Positions 23,835-34,978 of a DNA stretch of 64,000 nt are shown here, piece by piece (within the stretch, counting starts at the first letter, position 1; each line of letters opens with the position of its first letter). Position numbers and translations under genes: made by a program. Source of the stretch: Anisodus tanguticus (lineage: Eukaryota > Streptophyta > Magnoliopsida > Solanales > Solanaceae); assembly GCA_034509755.1 (NCBI GenBank), contig CM067550.1:19523001-19587000 (forward strand). Reading direction: 5' to 3'. The notes beneath the pieces were generated by a model. The model was not told where the DNA came from, did not search any database, and saw only the letters and a program-made list of their open reading frames with translations.

Positions 23835-24240
23835 AGTAACATTAAGCTCTATCCTGCGTACTTATGTATTAACTTAAATATAAATCATATACAATTCAAA
23901 TATATATAAAAAAGTAGAAGTGTGGTGTGGGGGGGGGGGGGGTTGGTGGTGGGTAGGGTAGGGGTGGGAGAGTGTGGTGTGGGAGTGTGGTGGGGGTCGG
24001 GATGGGGTGGTAGAGGCTGGGTGGGGGTAGGGGTTGGTGGTGGGCGGGTGGTAGGGGGTGTAGTAGTGGGTGAATGTGGGTGGGTGGTGGTGGTGGTGGG
24101 GTGGTGGTAGGGTGGGGTAGAAGGGGTGGGTGGGTGTGGGGTGGTAGGTGGTGGATGGTGATAGTGGGATGGGGTAGAGCTTGTTGTTATGGATAAAATT
24201 GTGGTAAAAATTATCAATACAAAACTACCTCTAATATTAA
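23835..24240. repeat. G-rich spacer, last copy; end of the array
   Basis: Third spacer, with a G run of 14 at 23929-23942 and a G/T-rich core of about 23921-24178. After CTCTAATATTAAG the sequence continues into unique AT-rich DNA instead of TACGCAGTAAATGG. This marks the array boundary. Confidence 0.8.
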
Positions 24241-25458
24241 GATTTTTTTCAAGATCTTAATGATACCTATTCAGACTAAATAAGTACTTAGATAATTCAT
24301 TTAATGGCCTAAGATCTGAACCATTTAGATTCAGACCTCCATTAAATGCAAACAAATGTGGCCTAAGGCCTTTTGATACTAGTGACCACACTTCTTTGCT
24401 TTAAAAGTTTTCCGCTACCAATTTATCGCATTATAAAAATCAAAATTGAAATTAAAAAAATAGAACAATACTAAATTTAGATTTAGAATAACGATTTATT
24501 AATTTTATAACTTAAAAATCAAAATTATCAAATCGAAAGTTTTTAAAATCATGCCATAACCGGCCAATGGACCTTTTATAGGGGCTTATCCATAATGTTA
24601 GTTGTGGGTTACATGAATGTAATAGCTTTTGCTCAAATCATATATATTCAATAACATATTGAATGTAATTTTACAAGTGAAGTTTGAAGAAGATGGTATT
24701 TAAGAAGTCTTACCCTATCTTGTAAAGGTAGAGAAATTGTTTTCAAGAGACCTTCGGTTCAAGTGAAGCATATCAAAAATCAAGTATGTAAAGTTAATGT
24801 AGTAGTGAAGAGCCTAGACCAAATATGTCTTAAAAAATTCACTAAATAACTCTTAATATTTAACTATAAATCTAAAATAATTATTAAATATTAACTTGAG
24901 GTCACTATAAAAATACATAAACTTACACTGAATTTGCCTCTGCCCCTAAAAGTAGGTGTGCTCAAACATATTACGGATAATTACTTTCTTAAAGTGTATT
25001 TATTATGAAATGGAATTGCAGGTGTAAAGCAATAAGGTTTGTTTTTATTGGGTATGGTAATTTAGGTGTACAAGCTCTTGAAAATTTAAATTTATAATTC
25101 AAATTCTAAAAAAAAACAACATACCCTAGCACAAGCCTATGTGTTATGATGTAATGTTACTCTAGTTAAAAAAATAGGGCAGCTTCACTGTTCAAGAAAT
25201 ACACAGACATAATTATATTCTCATCTTAAAACATCGATTGTGTAGATTTTTTTCAGCTGATTACTTTGAGGAATTTGAATATTCTTTAGATATGATTAGC
25301 TGGGTTCGTAGTTATGCTTGAGTCGATTTTTTTTATTGAAATCAAACCAATTTACTCATTTTTTTCATTATTAAAATTAATCCAAATTAAATATAATAAA
25401 TAAATATTTATTGATTTGAGTATTGTCGGTTTGATTCAATTTATCAATTTTAATAAAT

Positions 25459-25670
25459 CTAATGGTGTTCCTCTCTTTCTTTTAGTTTTCTTCCTACAAT
25501 CAGAAAAGAAAAATCATTCTCTGCCAACTTATAATCTCATACTACTCTTTTATTATGATGACTATAATGTTCTTGAATTATGAAGAAAATGTCTTTGAAA
25601 TTTATAAATTTTAGTAGGTGAATAAAGTGTATACGAAAAAGAAGCCTAAATAAACATCTCATAGTTACTT
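25459..25670 (+). repeat. Left arm of a long inverted repeat
   Basis: CTAATGGTGTTCCTCTCTTTC through ATCTCATAGTTACTT matches the reverse complement of 27391-27602 along its whole 212 bp with scattered mismatches. The arms are about 1.7 kb apart. They could be terminal inverted repeats of a deleted DNA transposon; no convincing target-site duplication flanks them. Confidence 0.7.
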
Positions 25671-26114
25671 TTACATAAAAATCTCATAGTTACTATCACA
25701 ATAACTATCACCACCACCATTGATAGCCATTAAAATCAACCATCACTATCACCACCACTACAAACCATCTCCACCGTCATTAGCAAACATAGATATTTCA
25801 TTTTTCTTATCAAGTAATAATTTTATTTTATTAAATTTATATCTTTTTTATAATATTTAATTATTTTTTATTTAAATTGTATAATTATTATGTTTAAAAA
25901 TAAATAAATTATGCGCATTCAGATGTTGAAAAATAAACAGTTTTAATCATTCAATATTATGATTTAGAGACAATATTTTAATAATTCTGATATATATTCA
26001 GATTCAAACATCTTAATGTTAATGAAAACAAATTAGTGCATCGTCAGTACTCTTAAATAAATAAATTAATTCCCTCAACTACTTAAGAACTTAGTTCCCA
26101 AGAAATGAACAAAC

Positions 26115-26301
26115 TACTCCCCCAGTTTTATTTTACTTGGTTCATATTGACTAAACACACCCCTTTATCTAGTTATTAATAAAAAGCGTAGTATGAGGAA
26201 AATGTAATAAAATTGTATTGATTTGCTAAAATGGATAAGTAAAAGTAAAAAAAATATTTTTAGTATAGTGTCGGCCAAGTAAAATGAAACAGATAAGAGT
26301 A
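26115..26301. mobile_element. Stowaway-like MITE (187 bp)
   Basis: Imperfect ~26-bp terminal inverted repeats: TACTCCCCCAGTTTTATTTT at the left and, reversed at the right, TACTCTTATCTGTTTCATTTT. TA lies at both ends, as expected for Tc1/mariner-derived MITEs of the CTCCCTCCGTTTCA type common in plants. It is non-coding and sits between the arms of the long inverted repeat. Confidence 0.65.
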
Positions 26302-27390
26302 TTAATAAATGAAATTATTTATCTTCACAGTTTATGATCCCCTCAACTACCTGATATTTAGTTCACAAGAAATGAAAGACCATTAAGATTCTCCTTATGA
26401 AACTATCAATGAATGAAATTATTTATCTTCACACCTATCCTTAGTTGATACTCCATTGGAAACAAGTAACTTTTCCAAACCTACCGTTGCTATTAAAGAG
26501 ATCAAAACCCACTTTCCAAGAGTATCATTTATTCCATTCAGAATATCTATTCTATTTTCAGAAACTATTTTCGGTATCTATTCAATTTTCCCCAATATCC
26601 AAGTAATTTCCCTTTAACAAAATGGAGAAATAGAATATATAACATTGTTTATAGGATATTTTTGGTGGCATATGTTTAGTTTTTGAATAAGATGAGTAAG
26701 AGTTCCAAATTAAATTTTAAAGGTTGAATGAAATATTAGCTCCAATTACATTTTAAGTTGACAAGTGAATAAAAATCTTGGTGGAGCAAAAACATTTAGT
26801 TCAGAAAATTTGCTGTTAGAATGAAGATGAAAAGGCACAATAATTGAGGGGAAATAAGAGATAAATAAGGATTATTTAGTAAACTATAGTATATGTTTTA
26901 CTTAATGTGTCTTTAAAGAATAAGCTAAAACCTTAAACGTCACTTAAAATGGGACAGAGGCCGTATTAGTTTGTGATCCATTTATGTCCAGGGGGTTCAT
27001 AGTTTGGTGAAAAAAATAGATCCAAATAAATAAAATAAATAGATTTTTTTGGGTTTAGTTTTTTTTTTTTTTAAAATCAATAATATTTGATTTGGTTTGA
27101 TTTTATTAAAAACAAACAAATCAAACTTATAGACAGAATATTTATACTTATATATATGTAATATATTATTTTTACAAAAAAAAAATATTTTGTATAATTT
27201 TTCATCAAAATTTTCTTCCAGCATTAATTTTATCTCTAATAGACGAATGTACTTATATATATGTATATATTATTATTAATTTTTTTTTATCTCTAATAGA
27301 CGAATGAACGTTAGGCCTTAAGTCTATCTTTAAAAGAAAGACATGAATCAAAATCAATTTATGTAAAAAGTGACTGATATTTTCTTAATA

Positions 27391-27602
27391 AACAAAAAAC
27401 TATGAGATTTTTATCTATTTTTTTCTTATAGAATTTATTCATCTAATTAAAATTTATAGATCTCAATACATTTTCTTCATAATTCAAGAAAATTATAGCC
27501 ATCATAATAAAAGAGTAGTAAGAGATTATAAGTTGGCAAAGAATGAAAAATTCTTTTTTAATTATAGAAAAAAAACTAAAAGAAAGAGAGAAACACCATT
27601 AG
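27391..27602 (-). repeat. Right arm of a long inverted repeat
   Basis: Reverse-complement partner of 25459-25670. Shared landmarks are CCAACTTATAATCTC, TACTCTTTTATTATGATG and ATGAAGAAAATGT. Confidence 0.7.
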
Positions 27603-27874
27603 AGTTATGCATTGGGAATAGATAAAATTAACTTGATGAGCAAGCAAGAAATTCAAAGTTTTGGGAAGATAAATATGTGTTAGAAAGAAAGAGGAACTTT
27701 TTCATCTTTTTTGGATATAACAGAGTATATGGAATGAAGAGAGAAAAGCATAAGTAAGCCACAAAGGGGCAGGAGGGAATGTGCCTGTGCTTTCCACATT
27801 AATTAGTTTAATATGATGCATATTCTAGCCAAAGCTGTGAATAACCTGACTTTTATGTTTTAAGATCAGATACG

Positions 27875-27922
<48 letters not shown>
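27875..27922. repeat. (ATT)16 microsatellite
   Basis: An uninterrupted run of ATT triplets, 48 bp, in the AT-rich intergenic region. Confidence 0.95.
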
Positions 27923-28323
27923 TGTGCTCTTGTTGTTGTAGATGTGAACATGATGCATAAAGATAGGGTATTATTGTGCATGTATTTTCCAGATTAACTA
28001 TAATGCATTTGTTTCTGGTATGCTTCCATGTTTTCCTTTATAATAATCATTTCCTTTGCCTTTTCTCTTCTTTGAGTTGTAGAGTAGGTTCGAAGTACCT
28101 TACCTTGGTATTATTGTATTTATTTTCTACTGTTCCTAAGGACGGAAAGCATAGTTGTTAAAACTGTATCTATGCTACTTGGTGTCATAGATATCAACAT
28201 CCTCCTTATTATTGGAATATCTTATGTATTTTTTCACCATGTTTTTATTTTGTATTGGAAAAATAGAGCTGATTAGTTTGGTGTATTCGATTCTCACACG
28301 TAGGAAGAATGTCTCCCAAACGT

Positions 28324-28573
28324 GCCCCAGGGCACAGACGAGTTGGTAAGTGGCAAGGTGATTGGGGTACAACCAATTCGACGTCGCGGGTTCGAATCCG
28401 TGTGGTGACAGTCTTTGCTGAAATATTGCAAGGGTTGTTGTTGGGTTCGTGCCCCGTTGGTCCTCTCCCTTGCAGGGCTGCCACTCGCGCATATCCCTCG
28501 ATTTACATCCCACCTGGCCAAGGGGCCTCTGGTACAGGTTGGGGGTTTCGCCTTCGGGACTTTCCCCTTCACA
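28324..28573 (+). mobile_element. tRNA-derived SINE (~250 bp)
   Basis: The head resembles a tRNA: an A-box-like TGGTAAGTGG near 28344 and a good B box GGTTCGAATCC at 28389-28399. The body is unrelated and GC-richer. It is flanked by an imperfect 19-bp direct repeat, AAGAATGTCTCCCAAACGT at 28305-28323 and AAGAATGTCTTCGAAACGT at 28574-28592, with two mismatches. This is the target-site duplication left by LINE machinery. The layout fits Solanaceae SINE families. Open frames of up to 113 codons that cross it are fortuitous. Confidence 0.8.
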
Positions 28574-28577
28574 AAGA

Positions 28578-28712
28578 ATGTCTTCGAAACGTATCAAAAG
28601 AAATCAATCAGACACAAGGCATGAATCAATTGCTGATGAAGACAAAATAAGTGGCTTGTCAAGGAATTTAATAGATTGCATTTTAGGGAAAATGCCTATA
28701 CATGAAGCTTGA
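28578..28712 (+). pseudogene. F-box gene N-terminal fragment
   Basis: A 44-codon reading begins MSSKRIKR and contains SGLSRNLIDCILGKMPIHEA. This matches the start of plant F-box proteins of the FBD/LRR type (LPxNVIDxILxxLPIxDA); the F-box would bind SKP1 in an SCF ubiquitin ligase. It ends at a TGA after HEA, 18 bp before a copia LTR. No downstream exons are recognisable. Upstream, a SINE has inserted exactly at the start codon. I read it as a gene remnant broken on both sides. Only one half of the F-box motif is visible, so the family call is moderate. Confidence 0.5.
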
Positions 28713-28729
28713 AGCGGTAAGGGTAAGAT

Positions 28730-28890
28730 TGTAATAATTTCTCTTAGACAGTATTCTCATTATTAAAAAAAAAATATAATGTGTATAAGAGAGGAATCCT
28801 AATTCGGTAAGGATCCTAATATATCATAAATATACAGTATACATAATTACACAATATATAGCGAATATATGGAGAATATTCGCTAATACA
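28730..28890 (-). repeat. 3' LTR of the chimeric copia, short type (161 bp)
   Basis: Minus strand TGTATTAGCG...TTATTACA. It shares length, layout and the motifs TTAGGATTCCTCT and AATGAGAA with the 165- and 178-bp LTRs at 44491 and 49361. It lies only 18 bp from the F-box fragment. Confidence 0.75.
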
Positions 28891-29690
28891 GTCTCTTAGT
28901 CGGAGCGGGAGGAGGTCGGACGATGAGACTGGATCTGAAGTCAAGGAATAATTGTCTGGAAAGTCCTTTTGTGAATATATATGTGTATTGATATGACAAA
29001 GGAACATGCAACACTCTGACATGCCCGAGAGCAACCTTCTCACGAACAAAATGTATATTCATCTCAATATGTTTGGTTCTCTGATGTTGAACCGGGTTGT
29101 GACAAAGATATATGGCAGATATGTTATCACAGTATAAGATAGACGCCCGACGCAAAGGACACTGGAGCTCCAAAAGTAGATTTCGAAGCCAACAAATCTC
29201 AGCCACAGCATTGGCAATGCCTCTATATTCTGCTTCGGCACTCGAACGGGATATGGTGGCTTATCTCTTGGCAGACCATGAAACTAGATTATCCCTTAAG
29301 AATACACAATAGCCGGAGGTGGAGCGTCGCGTGTCCGGACACCCTGCCCAATTTGCATCTGTGTAAGAGAATAACATGGTCGGTGCAGAGGGGTATAGAT
29401 GTAATCCATAATCTAGCGTGGCCTTAATGTATCGAATGATACGCTTAAGGGCAGAGAAATGAGACTCCCTGGGGGCATGCATAAACAGACACACCTGCTG
29501 AACAACATATGTAATATCTGCCCTGGTGAAGGTAAGATACTGAAGTGCACCTGCAAGACTCCTATATAAAGTAGGATCGGAGACTGGAGCACCATCTATA
29601 GCACTGAGATTGGACTTTGAATCAACCAGAGTGGGCATGATTTTGCAATTCGTCATCTTAGTCCTGTATATTATCTCATCGGCATACTTA
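28883..29690 (-). pseudogene. Copia reverse transcriptase end and RNase H (chimera, back part)
   Basis: The minus strand encodes KYADEII, NCKIMPTLVDSK, DPTLYRSLAGALQYLTFTRAD, the RNase H motif YTDANWAGCPDTRRSTSGYC, then, in a second frame, VYCDNISAIY-like and VREKVALGHV segments, and finally DIFTKG read as YIFTKG. These are the RNase H and connection regions of a short-LTR copia. The polymerase core with YVDD is missing. At least one frameshift lies near 29250. Confidence 0.75.
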
Positions 29691-30896
29691 CCCATGAACA
29701 ACTTCTTGTTAGTAACTGGTGTATACGTGGAGAAGACATCTCTATTGGAACAGATGTGTCTGGTACCACCCGTGTCCATCCACTATTGCATGGAATTCTC
29801 AACAAGGCTTGCTTTAAGCACCACCGCCGAGAACTCCTTAATCATGTCATCAAGAAGCGTGTCTTTGACGACGTTAGCTTGTGCCTTGCCTTTGGCCTTG
29901 GCCTTCTCTTGTTGCTTAGTCTTGAGCTTGCAGCAATCCTTGATCATGTGACCAGGTTTTCCACAATGGTGACAGTTCCCTTTGAACTTTTCCGCCGCCT
30001 GGGTTTTGCCGTCTTTCTGGAACATGCGCTTCTTGCTTGGGTTCCCTATGGCCTCATCCAAATTTTCCTTTGCCTCAGCGGGTTGGTTTCCCCTAGGCAA
30101 GGCCTTCTTATTATCTTCCTGAATCTGGAGTTTGATAATAAGTTTCTCAAAGGTCATTGAGTTTTAAGTAACTCATAAATTCATTCCACGAGGGAGGTAA
30201 CTTCTCAATTAGTGATGCAACCAAAAACTGTTCATTTGGTTTCATACCTTCCAAATCTATGTGATGTAGAATCATTTGGAATTCCTAGACTTGGGACATC
30301 ACAGTTTTGCTATCCACCATTTGAAATTTCAGGAATTTCTCAACGATGAATTTCTTCGTACCAGCATCTTGTGCATTGTACTTCTTCTGCAGTTTTTTCC
30401 ATAACTCTTTGGCGGTATCTACGGTGCAGTACACCGTGTAGAGTGAGTCTGACAGATAATTCAAAATATAGTTCTTACACATGAAGTCACTATGACTCCA
30501 TGCATCAAGAACCATCTTCATGCCATTAATGACATGGATACCTTGGCCCCCTTCAGCCGTTTCAATAGGCTAAGGATCCACTTCATCTCCAGCTTGTGGA
30601 GGATCTTCTGTTAGGAAACGAGTCAATCCCATAACAATCGGATAAAACAACATGTTCTGCTGCCATCTCTTGAAGTTGGAGCCCATGAACTTTTCTGGGC
30701 GTTCATGGTGGAATCCAGAGGGTGGAGGAACTGCAACGTTCCCTTGAGCAGCAGGAAAGGCGTTGGATGTGCCTTGAGCAGTAGTGAAGGCATTATGTGT
30801 GCCTTGAACAACAGTGGGGAAGGCAGAGGGGTTGCCTTGAGTAGCATCAGCAGTATCAGAAGCGAGTTGTTCTCTTCTAGTCATCTTTCTAAGCAC
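29690..30896 (-). pseudogene. Copia gag and protease start (chimera, front part)
   Basis: The ATG of the first frame is at 30896. N-terminal gag: HHERPEKFMGSNFKRWQQ, then a UBN2-type segment (LDAWSHSDFMCKNYILNYL, ELWKKLQKKY) at 30521-30285, then an RNA-binding zinc knuckle CHHCGKPGHMIKDC (CX2CX4HX4C) in 30157-29783. The protease opening MDTGGTRHIC follows at 29779, and the frame then fuses into the foreign RNase H part. Frames change between the blocks. The product would be Gag packaging protein; it is broken here. Confidence 0.75.
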
Positions 30897-30919
30897 TTAC
30901 AACAATCTTGTCTTAAAAT

Positions 30920-31829
30920 TGTGGGTTACAACAATTGCAGGAAACGGGAAGTAAGTAAATATTACAAATGCTAGAAAGGATAAACTACTCAAGATTACAA
31001 CAAACTGGAAATAAGAACGATTACAAACTCCTTGTGATTTGTTGAGTCGAGTGATGACACTCTGTCTTTAAAACAAGATTGCCTCGTATATATCCTTTTA
31101 CGTTGTCGGGCAATAGTCTCCCAAGATACAACAGCAACTTAACAAATGAGCAAAGAAAACTCAAGTGTTACTCTTGAAGAACTTTGAATATAGAAAACTT
31201 GCTAGAGAGGAAGAAGAAGATTTCAGAAAATTTCTAAGTTTTTTGAACAACTGAGCCAAAGGCTTTATAGTGTAAGGAGATGACCCCTCAACTAGTCAAC
31301 TAATGTCCTTCAATAGCCATGTAATGACACTTATTGAGAGGTTACATTCAGCCAAATAATGACTGAATTCATGTGCCAAATAATGGAGATTCAATACTCC
31401 AAAATCACCCCAAAAGTCAGAACTTTCCATCTTCCCGTCGCAACATTCTGCCTCCGAAGCGTCGCGGCTCTGCGAATTAGCGCCGCGGCGCCTCGGCTCC
31501 AGTAGCCCAACCACCATTTAGCGCCGCGGCGCTGCCATGAGGGCGCCACGGCCCTTCACGGGTCCGCGGCGATTTTCGACTCGTTTCATCTTACACTTCT
31601 TCCTTCGTTTACCAACGTGGAATACTTGTCATTTGGCCAATAACCGTCCATCATTCTATGTCTCAAACGTATTACGTATGTACCAATATCTCTTTCACTA
31701 ATGAAATTTACGATACTTGGCACTACATGTACACGTGTGTGGAAACGACGTTTCCGATATACGGAACTCCAATTGTTCAAGTCATAAATAATGAGATAAA
31801 CTTAATTTTACATTAGTAAATTTCCAACA
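30920..31829 (-). repeat. 5' LTR of the chimeric copia, long type (910 bp)
   Basis: Minus strand TGTTGGAAATTTACTAATG...AACCCACA. It includes a GC-rich block around 31430-31570 with palindromic GCGCCGCGGCGC. Like the array LTRs, it carries a CAATCTTGT(C/T)TTAA motif near its inner end, and the first interior bases read TTTTAAGACAAGATTG. Confidence 0.8.
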
Positions 31830-32734
31830 AAATGTACTCCAGTCCAATAGATCAAAATGAAAGAGATTAATAGTGGAGTCAGTTATATTAACGCATCCAA
31901 CGAATAGTCAGACAAGCTACTGTCAAGTAGTATCAAGGAATACACCGTTTACAAAAAAGAGCACATAAAATGACCTTAAAGACCACAACGTAATAAATAT
32001 TTTAAAGTCAGTTAACTGGATTGTTACATTTGGGCATAGAAAACAGAATAAACTCCATTAGATATATGCCATTAATATAAATATAATTTATTAAATACCA
32101 CAGTGAATAATTGGAAGGAAAAAAAAGAAAAATTGCATGGCAGTGCTATTTACTATTGAATGTCGTAGCTCTATCATAGAAACATGAAAATATTTGTATT
32201 TTGAAATAAACAGCCACAACATCAACTCATTGTAGTAAGTCTCATTTCAAGCACAGGCATGTAAGCAAAAACACTTAGCATTTGTAATTACAAAGTTGAA
32301 GAAACCATCCACATTCGGTTATGGAAATTAGGCAAAACACAGCGTTATACTGTTATACTACTGCATCATCATTCATTTCTATCTATTACTTCAACTTCCC
32401 TGAGGTGATCAAATGTCACATCTGAAAAAGCTTCCACTTCAAGACATTCTAGAGCCGGGGTATCATCATCACCTAACTAAGAAAGATCACCAAAGACCCA
32501 TGTCTGTAAACTCATTGAGGATAAAAAGTAGTATGAAAAGAAGAAAGAAAAAGGTAAGTCAAAACCTCAATTTCCAAAAATTGCAAACATGGGAAGCTTC
32601 TAATCAAGCAAAGAGCAGATGTGATATAGGTGCGGACGAAAAAAATCTAGGTGAAGACGCCTGACACAGTTAAGATCATAGGGAAGCCTTTTTGATATAG
32701 CTCCACCTGCTCTAGCAAATAACTAGGAAGAAAA
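31830..32734. other. Intergenic segment without recognisable features
   Basis: AT-rich single-copy-looking DNA between two LTRs of the same family. The only sizeable open frame (32413-32664) has no recognisable motif and atypical composition; I see nothing to support a gene. Confidence 0.5.
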
Positions 32735-33537
32735 TGTGGGTTACAACAATTTCAGGAAACGGGAACTAAGTAAATATTACAAATTGCTAGAAAGGATAAA
32801 CTAAAAATTACAACAAACTGGAATCAAGAACGATACAAACTCGTCTCCCAAGATACAACAACAACTTAACAAATGAGCAAATAAAATTCAAGTGTTACTC
32901 TTGAAAACTTTGAATATAGAAAACGTGTTAGAGAGGAAGAAGAAGATTTCAGAAAAATATTTTAAGTGTATTGAACAATTGAGCCAAAAGGCCTTAATTT
33001 ATAGTGTAAGGAGATGACCCCTCAACTAGCCAACTAATGGCCTTCAATAGCCATGTAATGACACTTATTGAGGGTTACATTCAGCCAAATAATGGTTGAA
33101 TTCATGTGCCAAATAATGGAGATTCAATGCTCCAAAATCAGCCCAAAAGTCAGAACTTTCCAACTTCCCGTCGCAGCATTCTGCCTCCGAAGCGTCGCGG
33201 CTCTGCGAATTAGCGTCGCGGCGCTGCCTGGGAGGCGCCTCGGCTCCGACGGGGCTGCGCCGTGGCCCTTCGCGGCGATTTCCGACTCGTTTCATCTTAC
33301 ACTTCACACACTTCTTCCTTCAACGTGGAATACTTGTCATTTGACCAATAACCGTCAATCATTCTATGTCTCAAATGTTTCACTTACGTACCAATATCTC
33401 TTTCACTAATGAAATTTGCGATACTTGGCACTACGTGTGCACGTGTGTGGAAACGGTGTTTCCGACGTGCGGGGCCCCAATTGTTCAGGTCATAAATAAT
33501 GGGATAAACTTAATTCCACATTAGTAAATTTCCAACA
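32735..33537 (-). repeat. Probable solo LTR (803 bp)
   Basis: Homologous to 30920-31829, with the same TG/CA ends, GC-rich block and inner motifs, but no interior on either side. Flanks GAAAA (32730-32734) and AAAAA (33538-33542) agree in four of five bases, compatible with a worn target-site duplication. LTR-LTR recombination is the usual origin. It is ~100 bp shorter than its relative because of internal deletions. Confidence 0.7.
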
Positions 33538-33651
33538 AAAAATGCCAAATTCAGGATGATTTCAAGTGGTATTTAAGATCATTGAAAATGCATCACGAAG
33601 AAGTGATGAAGCATATTTACCTCTAGATATAAAACACATAATAAGAACAAT

Positions 33652-33656
33652 AAAAT
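33652..33656 (+). repeat. Target-site duplication, left copy (AAAAT)
   Basis: Identical to 40405-40409 directly outside the two LTRs of the plus-strand element. Confidence 0.85.
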
Positions 33657-34940
33657 TGTTGGAAATTTGCCTTTGGCGGGGAAGTGCGTTCACCCATATT
33701 TAATGAATTAAACACTAGTGTTACACATGGTGGAGGCTTTGTCTTTTCTCACATGCATATTCTACTAAGTGAGTAGATGACCGAAGGGCCAAGAATCGTC
33801 AAATTTCGTTGAGAAATGAAAAAGATATTGATCCACGAAGTAAGGTGTTTGAGGCATGGAAATATGGTGTGGGACAAATCTACCACATCGGTGGGAAAAG
33901 GAAGAATTGCTCTCTTTATAAGTCTCTAAAGTGGTTGAGGGTTTGGGACCCCAAGGGGTATCCCATGTGTTTAAAGGAGGGAGGACCTAGATGTGCTTGG
34001 GTTCAAGGCTAAGCCCACACGCGTGCCGCCGCCGCCCGCCCGTCCCGTGCTCAGGCTCAGGCTCGGGTCGTGGGCTGTGGGCTGTGGGGACTTTCTGATA
34101 TTATCTTTTTGGACCCCAAATTGCTTAATATTTACAGTTTGGTCCCTAGAGTTTCTGAAAAGTTGATTTTGGGAATGACGGAAGACAGAAACTTTATGCC
34201 TATCGTTTGGGCTGTTTTTTGGAGCATTAACCAGCCGTTACTTGGCTGTTAACTACTCCATAAACAACCCTCCTTCATGACCATAAATCAGCCTCTCTAA
34301 ATGGCCATTAACAGCCCTCTCTAATGCTATTAACAACCCTCACTAATGCCATTAACAGCCATGTTTGTGGCAGTTGAGGAGTCCCTCCTCCATGCTATAT
34401 ATTGATGCCTTTTGGCTCAATTGTGTTGCACCTACATACACGAAAATAGCAGCACAAAATAGTGACGAAAAATAGTGAGCAAACACACACATATACACAA
34501 GATATACACAACAGAGACACACTATATACACAGAGACAAAACAGAAGAGAAAGTCAGTACAATAACATTGGACGAAAACAGAAACTCTTCCTTCCTTTTC
34601 CGTATCTTCAGCAAGTTAATTCATAATTGTTTTCTTCGTCAGACTCAACCTATTTGCTTTGTAGTGTTGAGATTAAAATATTGTTTTATCTTGGGAGGCT
34701 ATTGCCCATTAAGGTAAAAGCATATATACGGGGCAATCTTGTCTTAAGGACAGAGTGCAATCACTCGACTCAGCACACAGTTGTAACCATCCATATTTAG
34801 TTGTTTCTTGATTTCAGGTTATCAAGATTCAAGACTCAACAACTTTGCGGCAGTTCTGAAGATTGGCTATTTGTTTATCCTTTCGAACACTTGTAATATT
34901 TATTTACTTCCCGTACTGCTCTACAATAGAGTACACAACA
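33657..34940 (+). repeat. 5' LTR (1284 bp) of the plus-strand element
   Basis: TGTTGGAAATTTGCC...GAGTACACAACA. It has a GC-rich block at about 34015-34075 and a TATA-like CTATATAT at 34395-34402. It is shorter than the array LTRs because it has fewer GGACCAAA repeats. Confidence 0.88.
34395..34402 (+). promoter_or_regulatory. Candidate TATA box of the LTR promoter
   Basis: CTATATAT stands about 540 bp before the end of the LTR and is conserved in the array LTRs and the 3' LTR (as CTATTTAT). A second candidate, CATATATAC, lies near 34721. The assignment rests on sequence likeness only. Confidence 0.3.
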
Positions 34941-34978
34941 ACTTAAGACAAGATTGTATTAGTACTAGTGTTCGAAAG

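Larger units (their letters stand above)
1..24240 (-). repeat. Head-to-tail array of an ~8.09 kb retrotransposon-derived unit
   Basis: The same order of blocks recurs with a period near 8.09 kb. Complete LTRs begin at 4548, 12625 and 20735, and G-rich spacers lie at 7663, 15749 and 23835. Units two and three (8068-16160 and 16161-24240) share a secondary LTR rearrangement that the first unit (1-8067, cut by the window edge) lacks, so they are the closest pair. The array stops at about 24240, where the spacer runs into unrelated AT-rich sequence instead of the next LTR fragment. Each unit carries a copia-like element in minus orientation. The array could have arisen by unequal exchange between repeated LTRs, or be partly an assembly product; sequence alone does not decide. 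Confidence 0.9.
24241..28304. other. AT-rich intergenic region, no gene seen
   Basis: No open frame here has recognisable protein features. It contains the inverted repeat, MITE and microsatellite listed separately. A block at about 24290-24380 (AATGGCCTAAGATCTGAACC...) has the look of a dispersed MITE fragment, but I cannot define its ends. Short direct duplications occur at 26078/26341, 26305/26403 and 27229/27286. Confidence 0.6.
28730..31829 (-). mobile_element. Chimeric, defective Ty1/copia element
   Basis: Minus-strand order: a 910-bp LTR, gag with zinc knuckle, the first residues of protease, then an abrupt switch near 29690 into the C-terminal part of reverse transcriptase/RNase H and a 161-bp LTR. 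The front belongs to a long-LTR copia family, also represented by the LTR at 32735-33537. The back and the short LTR resemble the nested element at 44491-49538. The flanks AAGAT (28725-28729) and AAATG (31830-31834) do not match, so the element did not insert in this form as a normal unit. Confidence 0.75.

Noticed and set aside
28340..28400. Possible tRNA gene
   Set aside because: A and B boxes are recognisable, but there is no complete cloverleaf, and target-site duplications mark it as a SINE head.
28309..28650. 113-codon open frame across the SINE
   Set aside because: It is made almost wholly of SINE sequence and starts in the target-site duplication; there is no coding signal.
32413..32664. 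83-codon lysine-rich open frame
   Set aside because: It is isolated, with atypical composition and no recognisable motif, between two LTRs.
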